A stretch of 64,000 nt of DNA, from NCBI GenBank assembly GCA_951213105.1, contig OX578152.1, positions 76,531,840 through 76,595,839 of the forward strand, given 5' to 3'. The position numbers and the translations under genes are program-made. This document shows, one piece after another, positions 34,342 to 45,064 of this stretch; the first letter of the stretch is position 1, and the number at the start of each line of letters is the position of its first letter. The notes under the pieces were generated by a model. It ran no database searches. It was not told the DNA's origin and saw only the letters and a program-made list of their open reading frames with translations. This DNA comes from Amaurobius ferox. Lineage: Eukaryota > Arthropoda > Arachnida > Araneae > Amaurobiidae.

Positions 34342-34748
34342 AATATGGCTATTGGTGGATGGCTGTCCAATTCAAGAATCTTACACTAAAAAACACTCAC
34401 ATGAACAAAAATCTAGAGCCTGTTTAAAATTCCCTCAGTCTAAAAAGCGTCTAAACGTTATAAAATAAAAAGCGTTATAAAATAAACATCACTGCATCAC
34501 ATTTTGCATGGCCCACAATTTCGCGGTCATGTATCTTAAAATAAAACTGTCAGACAATATAAGCTACATACATTTTCATATTATATTTCTGAAATTTATA
34601 TGTACAATTTTATTTTATTTTTTTGCGAGTTAATACAAAATAGTATAAAATAAACATGGTTATTTCCAAAACAGGCATGGACACGTTAAAGTAAATTTCA
34701 AGTAAGTCGGAAAATGGAACATTAACATTTCTTTTTTTACGAGCAAAT
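34342..34748. other. No feature recognised
   Basis: AT-rich. A short duplication of 'aaaagcgt(c)tataaaataaa' lies near 34440-34490. Confidence 0.5.
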
Positions 34749-34935
34749 TATTACTTTGTCTACATAGTTTAATGTATAGGAAAAGTGGATAAATATTGCG
34801 AATTAATTAAATATTTTCAACTAAAAAGCTCGTTTTAAGCGTCCTTGAACTCGAACCGAACCTTTTTGATGTGTTTGTGCGTGTGTGTGTGTGCGGATGC
34901 GATATCTCAAGAACGAATAAAACGTTTCAATTTTT
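34749..34935 (-). mobile_element. Family E hairpin element end
   Basis: TTACTTTGTCTACATAG...ATGTATAGGAAAAGTGG hairpin, AAAGCTCGTTTTAAGCGTCC, TGAACTCGAACCGAAC, (GT)n, then GATATCTCAAGAACG. Matches 45660-45790. The order hairpin, Cys-free AT block, microsatellite mirrors reverse family A/B copies. Confidence 0.5.
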
Positions 34936-34939
34936 GAAT

Positions 34940-35409
34940 ATTGAAGATTCAGATAATCTTAAGGATTCAGATGATTCTAAATATATTGAAGATTCAGATA
35001 ATCTTAAGGATTCAGATGATTCTAAATATATTGAAGATTCAGATAATCTTAAGGATTCAGATGATTCTAAATATATTGAAGATTCAGATAATCTTAAGGA
35101 TTCAGATGATTCTAAATATATTGAAGATTCAGATAATCTTAAGGATTCAGATGATTCTAAATATATTGAAGATTCAGATAATCTTAAGGATTCAGATGAT
35201 TCTAAATATATTGAAGATTCAGATAATCTTAAGGATTCAGATGATTCTAAATATATTGAAGATTCAGATAATCTTAAGGATTCAGATGATTCTAAATATA
35301 TTGAAGATTCAGATAATCTTAAGGATTCAGATGATTCTAAATATATTGAAGATTCAGATTATCTTAAGGATTCGGATGATTCTAAATATATTGAAGATTC
35401 AGATGATTT
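34940..35409 (+). repeat. 45-bp tandem array, ten units plus a part
   Basis: Unit ATTGAAGATTCAGATAATCT... of 45 bp, itself two related ~22-bp halves (GATTCAGATAATCTTAAG and GATTCAGATGATTCTAAAT). Nine units are identical; the tenth has two substitutions. Because 45 is divisible by three, two plus-strand frames stay open: an acidic one (IEDSDNLKDSDDSKY repeats) and a hydrophobic one (LKIQIILRIQMILNI). The array sits just after a family E microsatellite. Confidence 0.95.
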
Positions 35410-35429
35410 TGATTTTATTTTTCAAAAGA

Positions 35430-35574
35430 TACACACGTAGGGCTCTTACCGGTCGTCCAAACAGCTGCTCATGTTCTCGGACGAGTCGGAAAGTCTAGGT
35501 CTTCAACACGTAGGGGCTCTTGCCCTAGATTACTAGAGTACAAAAATAATGGGAAATTTCTAACTTTAAAGGTA
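35430..35574 (+). repeat. SINE-tail-like stub
   Basis: CCGGTCGTCCAAACAGCTGC, TCTCGGACGAGTCGG and GTCTAGGTCTTC resemble 40446-40505 and weakly the SINE tail (GTCGGACGGTCTGGG). GTAGGGGCTCTTGCCC repeats GTAGGGCTCTTACC. Confidence 0.35.
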
Positions 35575-36135
35575 TGCGTCATATTGCTATGAATATGTAA
35601 AAAGTTTCACTGTGCTTTATCTCTACTTACATAATAAGTAGCAAACCTTAGCTTCTAATTAAGGCCTTTGTTCTATTCATGGAGAAAACATCTTTACACG
35701 CAGCCCTTCCAATTACGTGAGCGTAGGGTTGCCGTATTTTGAATTTCGGGGAAGTGTTGCCAGATTTGGCGATTTATCGTCAACTTGGTGACTTTTCGAG
35801 TGTACTAGAACTTTCTCGAAATAACAAATATTCTGGGAGATACGAGCACCCTCGGGAAATTTTTACGGAAAGTATATAAAAGAAGTCATCACTCAGTTGG
35901 AGAGCAGTTGACATGTTGCTAGCTATATTAAATTGTGAGATTGACAATAGTATCTGCTATTTTTGTGAATTAGCCGAGCATTTAATTGCTGTTCTATTGT
36001 GTCTGACACTTGTTTAGGGATCTTGTAAGATAGTTATTGGGATATTCGCTGAATATTATTCCTGTTTATGGTTATTAGTGCTTTTAAATAAAAGCGTTAG
36101 CTATCCAGACTCTTTACATAGTATCTACCACGGAG
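35575..36135 (+). mobile_element. LTR copy, decayed ends
   Basis: Homologous to 54000-54509: TTCACTGTGCTTTATCT, GTAGGGTTGCCGTATTTTG, AGTATATAAAAGAAGTC (TATA, 35872), ACTCAGTTGGAGAGCAGTT, GAGCATTTAATTGCTG, CCTGTTTATGGTTATTAG and AATAAA at 36087. The 3' end diverges after TATCCAGACTC. Confidence 0.65.
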
Positions 36136-36217
36136 AAGAACTTTACTGAGCCAATTTTCAAATATAACGACTTTTATCACGCCAAGCGCCATATATTGTT
36201 AAACAACATAAAATTTA

Positions 36218-37139
36218 TTAACCTTTTACTTACGGGTAAGGCAGCGTCCATCCCAAACGAAGAACCTCTCAAAAAGACAGGTATTTGACATACCCTATCC
36301 CAAACAGTTCGATTCCTCTGTGCGTCCATGGACGCCAATGTCTGCACAGAGGGATTGAACTGTTTGGGATAGGGTATGTCAAATACCTGGAGGGATCAAT
36401 TGTTTGGGATAAGGTATGTCAAATACCTGGAGGGATCGAACTGTTTGGGATAGGGTATGTCAAATACCTGGAGGGATCAATTGTTTGGGATAAGGTATGT
36501 CAAAAACCTGGAGGGATCGAACTGTTTGGGATAGGGTATGTCAAATACCTGGAGGGATCAATTGTTTGGGATAAGGTATGTCAAATACCTGGAGGGATCG
36601 AACTGTTTGGGATAGGGTATGTCAAATACTTGGAGGGATCAATTGTTTGGGATAAGGTATGTCAAATACCTGGAGGGATCGAACTGTTTGGGATAGAGTA
36701 TGTCAAATACCTGGAGGGATCAATTGTTTGGGATAAGGTATGTCAAATACCTGGAGGGATCGAACTGTTTGGGATAGGGTATGTCAAATACCTGGAGGGA
36801 TCAATTGTTTGGGATAAGGTATGTCAAATACCTGGAGGGATCGAACTGTTTGGGATAGGGTATGTCAAATACCTGGAGGGATCAATTGTTTGGGATAAGG
36901 TATGTCAAATACCTGGAGGGATCGAACTGTTTGGGATAGGGTATATCAAATACCAGGAGGGATCAATTGTTTGGGATAAGGTATGTCAAATACCTGGAGG
37001 GATCGAACTGTTTGGGATAGAGCATGTCAAATACCTGGAGAGATTGAAACTGTTTGGGATAGGGTATGTCAAATTCCTGTCTTTTTGAGAGGTTCTTAGT
37101 TTGGGATGGACGCTGCCCCACCCGTAAACAAAAAGTTAA
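36218..37139. mobile_element. TTAA palindromic MITE expanded by an 81-bp minisatellite
   Basis: TTAA at 36218-36221 and 37136-37139; arms CCTTTTACTTACGGGTAAGG and CCCGTAAACAAAAAG. The left arm and the palindrome centre (CGTCCATGGACGCC, 36323) are normal. The right arm is expanded from the usual length to about 800 bp by repetition of its AACTGTTTGGGATAGGG-GTCAAATACCT section. Confidence 0.85.
36352..37060 (+). repeat. 81-bp two-part minisatellite, eight units plus a part
   Basis: Alternating 41-bp (GGAGGGATCGAACTGTTTGG...) and 40-bp (GGAGGGATCAATTGTTTGGG...) monomers make an 81-bp unit, exactly 27 codons. A plus-strand frame therefore stays open for 267 aa (36285-37088) with GIELFGIGYVKYLEG and SIVWDKVCQIPG alternating. 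The protein is very probably not real. Confidence 0.95.
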
Positions 37140-37690
37140 AGTAATTTTTGCAACTTGACTTTTTAGGAGTGTTAATTTTCCTGACTTTGACAGACTTAAT
37201 TACTAGTAACTAAAAAAATATATATACTTGAGGTGTAGTTTACTGACCCTAAAGCTTTTGTAACCAAATGGCCATCCGATTATGGTGGCACTTTTAGTAT
37301 GTAATGCCATGCGCTACGTGGAGTTCCATGGTTGAAGAAGGACTACTTCTTCATATGATTTGAAACAAAATTTAAATTACTGAAAGTAAATAGAAAGTTT
37401 TCAAATTTAAATATTCAAACGTAAACAGATTCTTTTTTAAATTCAAGCTATTGAAAAGTTAGGTGAAGTTTCAAAATTTAAAAGTATACAATTTAATAAA
37501 TTCAAATTATCATCTATGTTAATAAAAGGCGGAATCTGTATGTTATATTTGTCTGCGATGCCGCGCAATATCTACGGCACTTGGTCTGAGGCTTTTCACA
37601 CAGTATTATCTAAATGCACCTCAAAGACTTTTTCCATATATTTAATTAGATTTTCTTTAATTAAAATTTAAAACTTTTCCAATGTGTTCG
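37140..37690. other. No feature recognised
   Basis: AT-rich; AAATTCAAATTATC-like words recur weakly. Confidence 0.5.
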
Positions 37691-37691
37691 A

Positions 37692-37975
37692 AATTGCTAT
37701 TGCATTGGATATTAATAACCATTGTTATACGAAAGTTAAAAAATGTCCAATATTCAACTTCACTATTTATTGCATTGAATTTGAATAACCATTGTAATAC
37801 GAAAGTTAGAAAATAGTTCAATATTCAGCCTCACTATTTATTACATTGGATTTGAATAACCATTGTTATACGAAAGTTAGAAAATAGTTCAATATTCAGC
37901 TTCACTATATTGCATCGGATATGAATAATCATTGTTATACAAAAGTAAAAGAAAGCGTCCAATATCCAGCTTCAC
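37692..37975 (+). repeat. ~70-bp tandem repeat, four units
   Basis: TTGAATAACCATTGTTATAC, GAAAGTTAGAAAATAGTTC, AATATTCAGCTTCACTAT recurs four times; the first and last units are the most diverged. Confidence 0.85.
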
Positions 37976-38968
37976 ATATGAAACTGTAGATACAATGAAA
38001 ATATTTATGAAAGCCAAAGAAGAAATGCAAAATTTAGCATTTAGAAAGCAAAATTTATCATTGGAAATTGGTGCCAACAATTGAGGAAATCGGACCAAGC
38101 ACAAACTCTGTGTATAAATACTGTGATCAAAATGACATTAAATATTAATATGTGTAACGGTATAATTGACAACTTCAATATCCAGTTACTTAATTTTTCA
38201 CGAGTAATTCCAACAGTTTTCCACTCACTTACTAGTAACCAGTATCGAATTATACAATATTGGACAAATATTAAATGCTACTAAGGCAATTTCTTTCTTC
38301 TTATTCATCATCCAAACAAACTTGCATAAAATACTTTGTGCAATACTAAGTGCATAAAATACTTTGTGCAATACTAAATGCATAAAATACTTTGTCTTGT
38401 GTATATAGTGGAGCTTAGTAGAGGTTTGTTTAAGAATCCACTATCTCCCATAATTTCCCTCGTCAATTTAGAAGTAACTTTCGGAATCCTGATTGCAATG
38501 GCATTTCGATAAAAGTCATATCGATTATTTCCCCTCCATCGCAATCGAAATCGAAGATCTTAATCATCGTTGACATAAAAAACGGGCAAGTTTCGTGTTG
38601 CCCTAATGTCTTGGTTACGCCAAGTAATTGAGATTCCTGTGTCCTACTTGTGGGTAATCGGTTATAGGTAGGTGGCGTCTGTCAGGCTATTTATATCATA
38701 ATTGCGACGCTTTTTAATTGTGTATGGATTGTATTTGTCATCTGTGGTATTCAAAATATCTCCACAAGCATCCTTATTGAAGTCACTGAAGGATGAATGA
38801 AATGCAAGCAATTAATGCCTTGTCAGAGTTGAGTTGTAAACTGAATGGAATAACAATAATTTAAACATCTTGTCTCGTTTCGATGTACTAAACATTTCCA
38901 TCAACCCTTCGAAGTGGTCACTAACCGTGACACCTACATCTAAATTCTGAGTATCAAATTTTAAGTAT
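37976..38968. other. Mostly unclassified; 28-bp repeat at 38326-38398
   Basis: GCATAAAATACTTTGTGCAA occurs three times in tandem. The rest (38400-38960) is relatively GC-balanced single-copy-looking DNA without an open frame above 70 aa. Confidence 0.5.
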
Positions 38969-39806
38969 AACAAGAAAGATCAATTATGCATAAAGCATCG
39001 ATTATGAAACACTATCCAAGTGAAATGCAATTTTATTTAAACATCTCTAAAATGTGATACATTCAGCGCTGATATTTTTAAAATAATCACAATACTACAG
39101 TAATTTATTATATTTGAAAACTTAAAACTTCATTGAAAAAGACAATGCTAGTTACACAAAATGAACTTTTTACAAATGGCGTCACTGAAATGAAAATCGT
39201 CTGCTATGTAAAATCAATGAATATTTCATCCATATCACTTACATTGCAGACTTCAGAGTTAAATAATTTTGCATGATAAAAAAAAATTCTTATACAACTC
39301 ATCCTACAATTGCTTAATTTGTTTACATTCTGTTTGCTATAGTTTAGCGATAAAATTAGGCTTCGTCGTAGGAATAAAAAACGGTTAGTGATCATTTAAA
39401 ATAAAAAATATTATAATTGAGTTGGCACAGAATTTAAATACACAGAAAATACGCAAAAATAAAGCATTTTTATGACGGATGCAACACAAAATATGAATTT
39501 AAGCGATCTTCAAATATCTACGATATACACGGCGGAAGAAAAATGGCAGCCACCTTATATTTCGCAATGAGTCACGTGATCCCTTCATATATCATGGGTT
39601 GAAGACCCAGACGGTCCAAAATCCGAAACTAATTGAGAGATATTACTAATTTTCATTCCCAGGCATCTCACAGACCGTAACAACATACTAAAATTCAATT
39701 AGATAAAGTCGTTTTTAAGACAGTTAACGTGCGAACGGACAGATGAACAGACAGGCACTCAGCATGACCAAAGTCATAAACACTTTTCAACGATGTTGGA
39801 AAGTCT
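38969..39806 (+). mobile_element. Family D hairpin element D3
   Basis: AACAAGAAAGATCAATTATG, CATAAAGCATCG, subterminal CACTATCCAAG; 3' GAACAGACAGGCACTC microsatellite and hairpin CACTTTTCAACGATGTTGGA-AAGT. 838 bp; lacks the duplication seen in D1. Confidence 0.75.
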
Positions 39807-39904
39807 TAAAAATATTGTCTGCTGAACCTATGAATTAAATTACCCACATACCTAAATTCTGAATATCAAACGACGTTTCAAATTAAAGTATAAAAAAGGC
39901 GCAC

Positions 39905-40102
39905 ATTTTAGAGTTATGGTAACATGGAAATTGCGGCATGTGGAACCATATTTTATCCTCCCCGATCACAGTATATTGTTATTTTTTCAACGTTTCTAGA
40001 TAAATCAATTAATTACAGCATTATTTTTCAATTCTTTGATTCGAAGAATAGCCAACAAACGATTTCGGTATTTGAAACGCAACTTGGTTACCATAGTTAC
40101 TG
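39905..40102. mobile_element. Small MITE inside the left foldback arm
   Basis: Inverted ends AGTTATGGTAACATGGAAATTGCG-type left and (reverse) GTAACTATGGTAACCAAGTT right; absent from the right arm, which runs straight through. Confidence 0.6.
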
Positions 40103-40548
40103 TGAGACCAGGAATAGGTATGTGAAACCAGATTAGAGAAAGATTAGATGGACAGTTTTAAGTGCAGTGTTTATGGGTGTCTTAATGTTTCACAATGGCT
40201 CAGACTAAGGGACGCCAGTTTTGTGACACCCTGACCCGAAAGGTCATAGTAGGCAATAAACGTTAGAGGCTACATATAGCCACGAGAGTGGTTGAAGATG
40301 TGAACTAATGTTCAGAATGTCTGGGGACATTGCCCTAAGTTCGACCAATCAGAGCGACAAGGGGCGTTACAGAACGCAGACAAAAGAGTGTGGCAACAGA
40401 AGGTTCTAGAGTGCAATAGTCAGAACTTCAACACGACACACAACTACACCAGCCGTCCATTAAGCTGCTCTATGTCTTTGGATGAGTCGGTCGGTCTGGG
40501 CTTTCGACGACACAACTACTACAATAGATTTCACGATGACTTCTACGT

Positions 40549-41275
40549 GCAATAGAGAAGAGATTTCACGCTGGCTTCAAGGAAGAATACGTGCGATTTC
40601 TACGATAGTACGGAGGCAATATAGATAAGAAGTCACGACGACTTTTACGTGAGACAGAGGCAAAGGAGAAACGACAAAGTCCTGATTATGAGTGGGAGAA
40701 TTATACTACGAGTTGATTCCAGTAAAATGAGCGACATTAAGTACGAGCTGGTAACGAAGTTCAAGACAGACTTGAAGGTATATGCGAGTCAATTGTTGTT
40801 GACGGCCATAAATACATTTTAGGCATTTTAAGTAACCAATGGTCTCACATTTTCTCTCTCCGCCGCAATTAATAGGAATTGTTGTAATTAATTTAATATT
40901 AATTGTAATTAATTTAATAATTGTTGTAATTAATTTATGCAATAGAGAAGAGATTTCACGCTGGCTTCAAGGGAGAATACGTGCGATTTCTACGAGAGTA
41001 CGGAGGCAATATAGATAAGAAGTCACGACGACTTTTACGTGAGACAGAGGCAAAGGAGAAACGACAAAGTCCTGATTATGAGTGGGAGAATTATACTACG
41101 AGTTGATTCCAGTAAAATGAGCGATATTAAGTACGAGCTGGTGACAAAGTTCAAGACAGACTTGAAGGTATGTGCGAGTCAATTGTTGTTGACGGCCATA
41201 AATACATTTTAGGCATTTTAAGTAACCAATGGTCTCACATTTTCTCTCTCCATCGCAATTAATAAGAACTCTAAC
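40549..41275 (+). repeat. Direct duplication, period 390 bp
   Basis: GCAATAGAGAAGAGATTTCA starts at 40549 and 40939. About 335 bp is nearly identical (GTCACGACGACTTTTACGTG, GAGTTGATTCCAGTAAAATG, GTCTCACATTTTCTCTCTCC). The units are separated by a TGTAATTAATTTAAT-rich spacer. Origin unknown; the preceding GACCAATCAGAGCG (about 40345) looks promoter-like and the whole could derive from an LTR element. Confidence 0.85.
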
Positions 41276-41545
41276 TTTTATTGCCGACTATGACCTTTCG
41301 GGTCAAGGTGTCATAAAACTGGCGTCCTTTAGTCTGATGCTATTGTAAAACATTAAGACACTCATAAACACTGCACATGAAACTGTTTCACCTAATTTTT
41401 CTCCAATCTGGTTTCACATACCTATTGAGACATTGTTTGATATTCAGAATTTAGGTATGTGGGTAATTTAATTCATAGGTTCAGCAGACAATATTTTTAA
41501 GACTTTCCAACATCATTGAATAGTGCTTATGATGTTGGTCATTCT

Positions 41546-41878
41546 ATCTGTCTGTTTGTTGTAATTAATTTAATAAGTAATCTATGTTGTTAATAAATGA
41601 TTTTATTTTAAAGTTAACAATGGTGTAATTAATTAAGTAGTATTATGTTAATAAATATTTTTTTTACAAAACTCGCACTGAAGATAAATAGGGTGTGTAA
41701 TAGCGGCACAATGCAATGGATTCCACGATTTACGATAATTACGGCCATGTTAATTATGTGTCTTAATAAGTATAAAATCCCAACTTTAAGTTATTTTTGT
41801 TTACTGCGCCACAGTTACCACCATTGAATTAAAAATCATAAATAAATTCATAAGTAAAATAAATTGTCTGCAGTACCT
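41546..41878. other. AT-rich spacer
   Basis: TTGTAATTAATTTAATAA-type words as in 40870-40935; otherwise nothing recognised. Confidence 0.5.
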
Positions 41879-42645
41879 TTAAGGGTGAGCGTCAGTAAAT
41901 TTTCTGCCCTATCCGCGCTTTGTTAACTTTCGCGGAACACATATTTCGCCGAAATTCTGCTCAAAGAGTTGCGAAATATTTTCTTAAAGATAAAATGCAA
42001 TGCTTAGATTATATTAAAACTAAATTTAATGCCCCAAAAAACATAGAATATATTTTTTATTTTAATCCAAAATATTTTTAGTGCTGCCATCTGTTGTCGT
42101 AATTTAATTCATACCGATTATTTTTATTTTTTAATGAACATTTTAAAATAGCTATTCCTTCTAATATAGTGTTAAATACAACAAGAGATCATATATAATA
42201 ATGCCACAATCACGGAAAGGTAATTTATCATTCTATAAATTTGATAAGGGATCTGAATGTACATCTCTGAGGACTGCAGTTTTGTCTTCAAGTCCAAGTT
42301 CAATTACGTTTCCGTGATTATGGCATTATATATGATCTGTTGTTGTATTTAATAGCGTATTAGAAGGAATAGATATTTAAAAATGTTCATTAAAAAATAA
42401 AAATAGTCGGTATGAATTAAATTACGACAACAGATGGCAGCACCAAAAATATTTTAAATTAAAATAAAACATATATTATATGTTTTATTGGGTATTAAAT
42501 TTAGTTTTAATATAATCTAAGCATTGCATTTTATCTTTTAGAAAATATTCCGCAACTGTTTGAGCAGAATTTCGGCGAAATATGTGTGCCGCGAAAGTTA
42601 ACAAAGCGCGGATAGGGCAGAACATTTACTGACGCTCACCCTTAA
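41879..42645. mobile_element. 767-bp near-perfect palindrome flanked by TTAA
   Basis: TTAAGGGTGAGCGTCAGTAA at 41879 and its inverse ending TTAA at 42642-42645. Arms of about 340 bp remain highly similar throughout (GCTGCCATCTGTTGTCG, TTTCGGCGAAATATGTG, CTAAGCATTGCATTTTATC), with a loop at about 42222-42305. TTAA target and GGGTGA termini suggest a piggyBac-type MITE; no transposase. Confidence 0.85.
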
Positions 42646-43330
42646 ATTAAAATGTACCTGAAGAATGGTCGATTGTACATCAACAGAGCTAAGTAAAAAT
42701 CTTAAATATTGTTTTTTGTACAGGGGGGCGGAAAAGAGGATGAAAACGAATTTTGTGTGTTCAGCAGTTCGCCAGTTATAGCTGACAGTACGTTAGAATA
42801 TAAAATTCCGCGATTTATAAATTAATCGAACAAAATTGCAAGATTTTATATTTTTCCCTCTATTTTGCGTCCAAGTCCTATATGTTTCTACCATCAGTAG
42901 TTGGGACTGTGCAAGTGTCCCATAGTAAGTCAGTCAGTAAAGCCTCACTCAGCTGTTATACATAAAAAAAAACCCAAAATATTCCCCAATTTATAATTTA
43001 TTAAAAAAAATTCTAAAATCTTAGCCTTTTCTCATTATTTAGAGGTCACGTCCCACGTGTATGCAAAGTTTCAAGTTTCTACCTTCAGCGGTCTGGGCTG
43101 CGGAAGCGTAACTTTGTCCATCAGCCAGTTGTATGAATACGATTAAGAACATTCTGATGTGAAACACCTTCCGTCTCTCTTCGATTATAATAAAAATGCT
43201 TGATGCGAAACATCTGTGCACTCTCCCTGCTTACATTTCGTCTGAGTAAACAGATACTCTGGCAGCGAAAAATCAACGAAAACTTGTAACGATAATAAGC
43301 ACGTCGCTATATTTGCAGATCAACAATAGC
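42646..43330. other. Old repeat pair, otherwise unclassified
   Basis: TATGTTTCTACCATCAGTAG-TTGGGACTGTGC...GTCAGTCAGTAAAGCC (42880-42940) and CAAGTTTCTACCTTCAGCGG-TCTGGGCTGCGG...CATCAGCCAGT (43070-43130) are related and resemble 3' ends of arthropod retroelements with GTCA repeats. Confidence 0.4.
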
Positions 43331-43333
43331 AGT

Positions 43334-44291
43334 AGCATCGCTAGGAAAATAATTTAAAAGGGGGGTAACAAAATATCTTGTTTTCCATTTCTCCAAATAT
43401 CATTTCTACGAACTTCAATGGGTTCTGATGGGGCTCTGGGGGCGTTATGACCCCCGAATCCCCCCCAATGGTGACTCCACTAATCTACAATCTACAATAT
43501 TAAAAATCTGACATGGGCAGCATATGACTTTCCCTACAAAATCAAATGCATTTTCCTTTTCTTGTTTTTTTCAATGCTTCATTAAATTAAGTTTAATTGT
43601 GCAAAATAACAAGCATAATTATTTGAAATGCCGCTGAATTTGCACTTTTATATCAATTTTCGTTTTCATTTGGTAACTGGGCATATTTTGATAGGCGGCG
43701 TAGCAAAGATGCTAAAAAACTAAAATATCTCGGGAACGATGTAATGGAGCTGATAATATTCTTGTCATCGTCAAAAACTACGTATAAAAGAAGCATTTAA
43801 GGGATACATTTGAGCATGCGTAGTCTTTTATTTCAGATTTTGACGATTTTTGCGGGCCATTTCGTAAAAAAGGCAGGTTCTTTCTTTCGAATCGTACCAA
43901 AATCTAATCAACACCAGGGTAACCCCACAAGTAACTTATCTACCGCTTGGTCAATTTGTTCTTTAGCTAGAATCGATACATACGATTTTTGCTGGTCATT
44001 TCGCAAAAAAAAAAAAAAAAAAAAAGAGCATGTTCTTTAATCCCCAATTGTACCAAAATTTAATCAACACCAGGGTAACCCACAAGTAACTTACTTACCT
44101 ATAAAAGTTTATGAAATTCAATCAATTAGTTTTTTAGTTAGAATGGATACATACATTGCGCACAGACAGACAGACACACACTCACGTCACGCTAAAAATA
44201 GATTTTTCGTGTTGTCGAAATTTCGAGTTGCAATTTTCGACACGATTCCAATACTTTCACAATACGTTACCATTATTGCAGGGAAAGTAAA
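43334..44291 (+). mobile_element. MITE fragment plus family A element A8, first of a tandem pair
   Basis: 43334-43490: CAGTAGCATCGCTAGG, one 76-bp-type unit (ACAAAATATCTTGTTTTCC), C-run, CCACTAATC. Then 43507-44291 is a complete family A copy (TCTGACATGGGCAGCATATG to TTGCAGGGAAAGTAAAA). Confidence 0.75.
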
Positions 44292-44295
44292 AACA

Positions 44296-45064
44296 GGAGG
44301 GGACCAAAATATCTTGTTTCCCATTTCTCCAAATATCATTTCTACGAACTTCAAGGGGTTCCGATGAGCTTCTGGAGGGTGGAGATTTATATGACCCCAA
44401 ATACCCCCCCCCCCCCCAATGGCGACGTCACTAATCTAGTCTACAATATTAAAAATCTGACATAGCCAGGACATGACTTTCCCTACAGACTCAAATTCAT
44501 CTTCTTATTCATTCTTTTTAATTCATTAAATTGAGTTTGACAAAATAATACGGATAATTAATTTAAATGACACTGAATTTACAGTTTTATTTCGATTTTC
44601 GTTTTAATTTGGCAATTGGACATATTTTCAAAGGCGACTTAAAAATAAACGAAATAATTCGTTGTCAAAAATGATGTTTAAAACAAGCATTTAATGGATA
44701 CAATTGAGTGAATACGCTTTTAATTTAGATTTTAACAATTTTTATAGATTATTTCGCAAAAAAAAAAAAAGAGTGGGGGGGAGCAGGTTATTTCTTTCTG
44801 GATCGTACCAATACCTATTCAATACCAGGGTAACCCACAAGTGACTTATCTACAAATTTTTGTAAAATTTAGTTAATTAAATTATTTTCAACTAGAGTTT
44901 ATACATACATTGCACGCGCACAGGCACACACATCATGCTAAAAATAGTTTTATCGGGTTCCAGAGTGCTCGAAACGTGTATATCGGACGAAAACTGGAGT
45001 TGCGATTTTCGACACGATTTCAATGCTTTCCCTATACATTACCATGCATTATAGGGAAAGTAAA
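44296..45064 (+). mobile_element. MITE fragment plus family A element A9, second of the pair
   Basis: 44296-44445 repeats the MITE fragment (CCAAAATATCTTGTTTCCC, C14, GGCGACGTCACTAATC). The same CTACAATATTAAAAATCTGA junction leads into family A copy 44459-45064, which ends ATAGGGAAAGTAAAAA. Confidence 0.75.

Larger units (their letters stand above)
39760..41545. mobile_element. 1.8-kb foldback with a duplicated core
   Basis: The left arm (39760-39885 plus 40100-40270) and right arm (41275-41545) are inverted copies. They share GTCTGCTGAACCTATGAATT, ACCCACATACCTAAATTC, GGTATGTGAAACCAGATT, GCAGTGTTTATG, GACGCCAGTTTT and GACCCGAAAGGTCATAG. Both arms include the 3' hairpin of a family D element at their outer side. 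The left arm is interrupted by a small MITE; the core contains a 390-bp-period direct duplication. Confidence 0.75.

Noticed and set aside
33901..34389. 162-aa Gly/Phe-rich protein
   Set aside because: Translation of the 76-bp poly-G minisatellite; competing frames are open on both strands.
34871..35440. 189-aa acidic repeat protein (and a 185-aa hydrophobic one in another frame)
   Set aside because: Two overlapping frames are open at once over a 45-bp tandem repeat, the pattern expected of a non-coding minisatellite.
36285..37088. 267-aa repeat protein gene
   Set aside because: The frame is open only because an 81-bp minisatellite inside a MITE arm is a multiple of three. It has no codon bias, domain or conserved start context.
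40700..40942. 78-aa minus-strand gene in the duplicated core
   Set aside because: The second copy of the duplication does not preserve the same frame ends and the spacer part is AT-rich filler.
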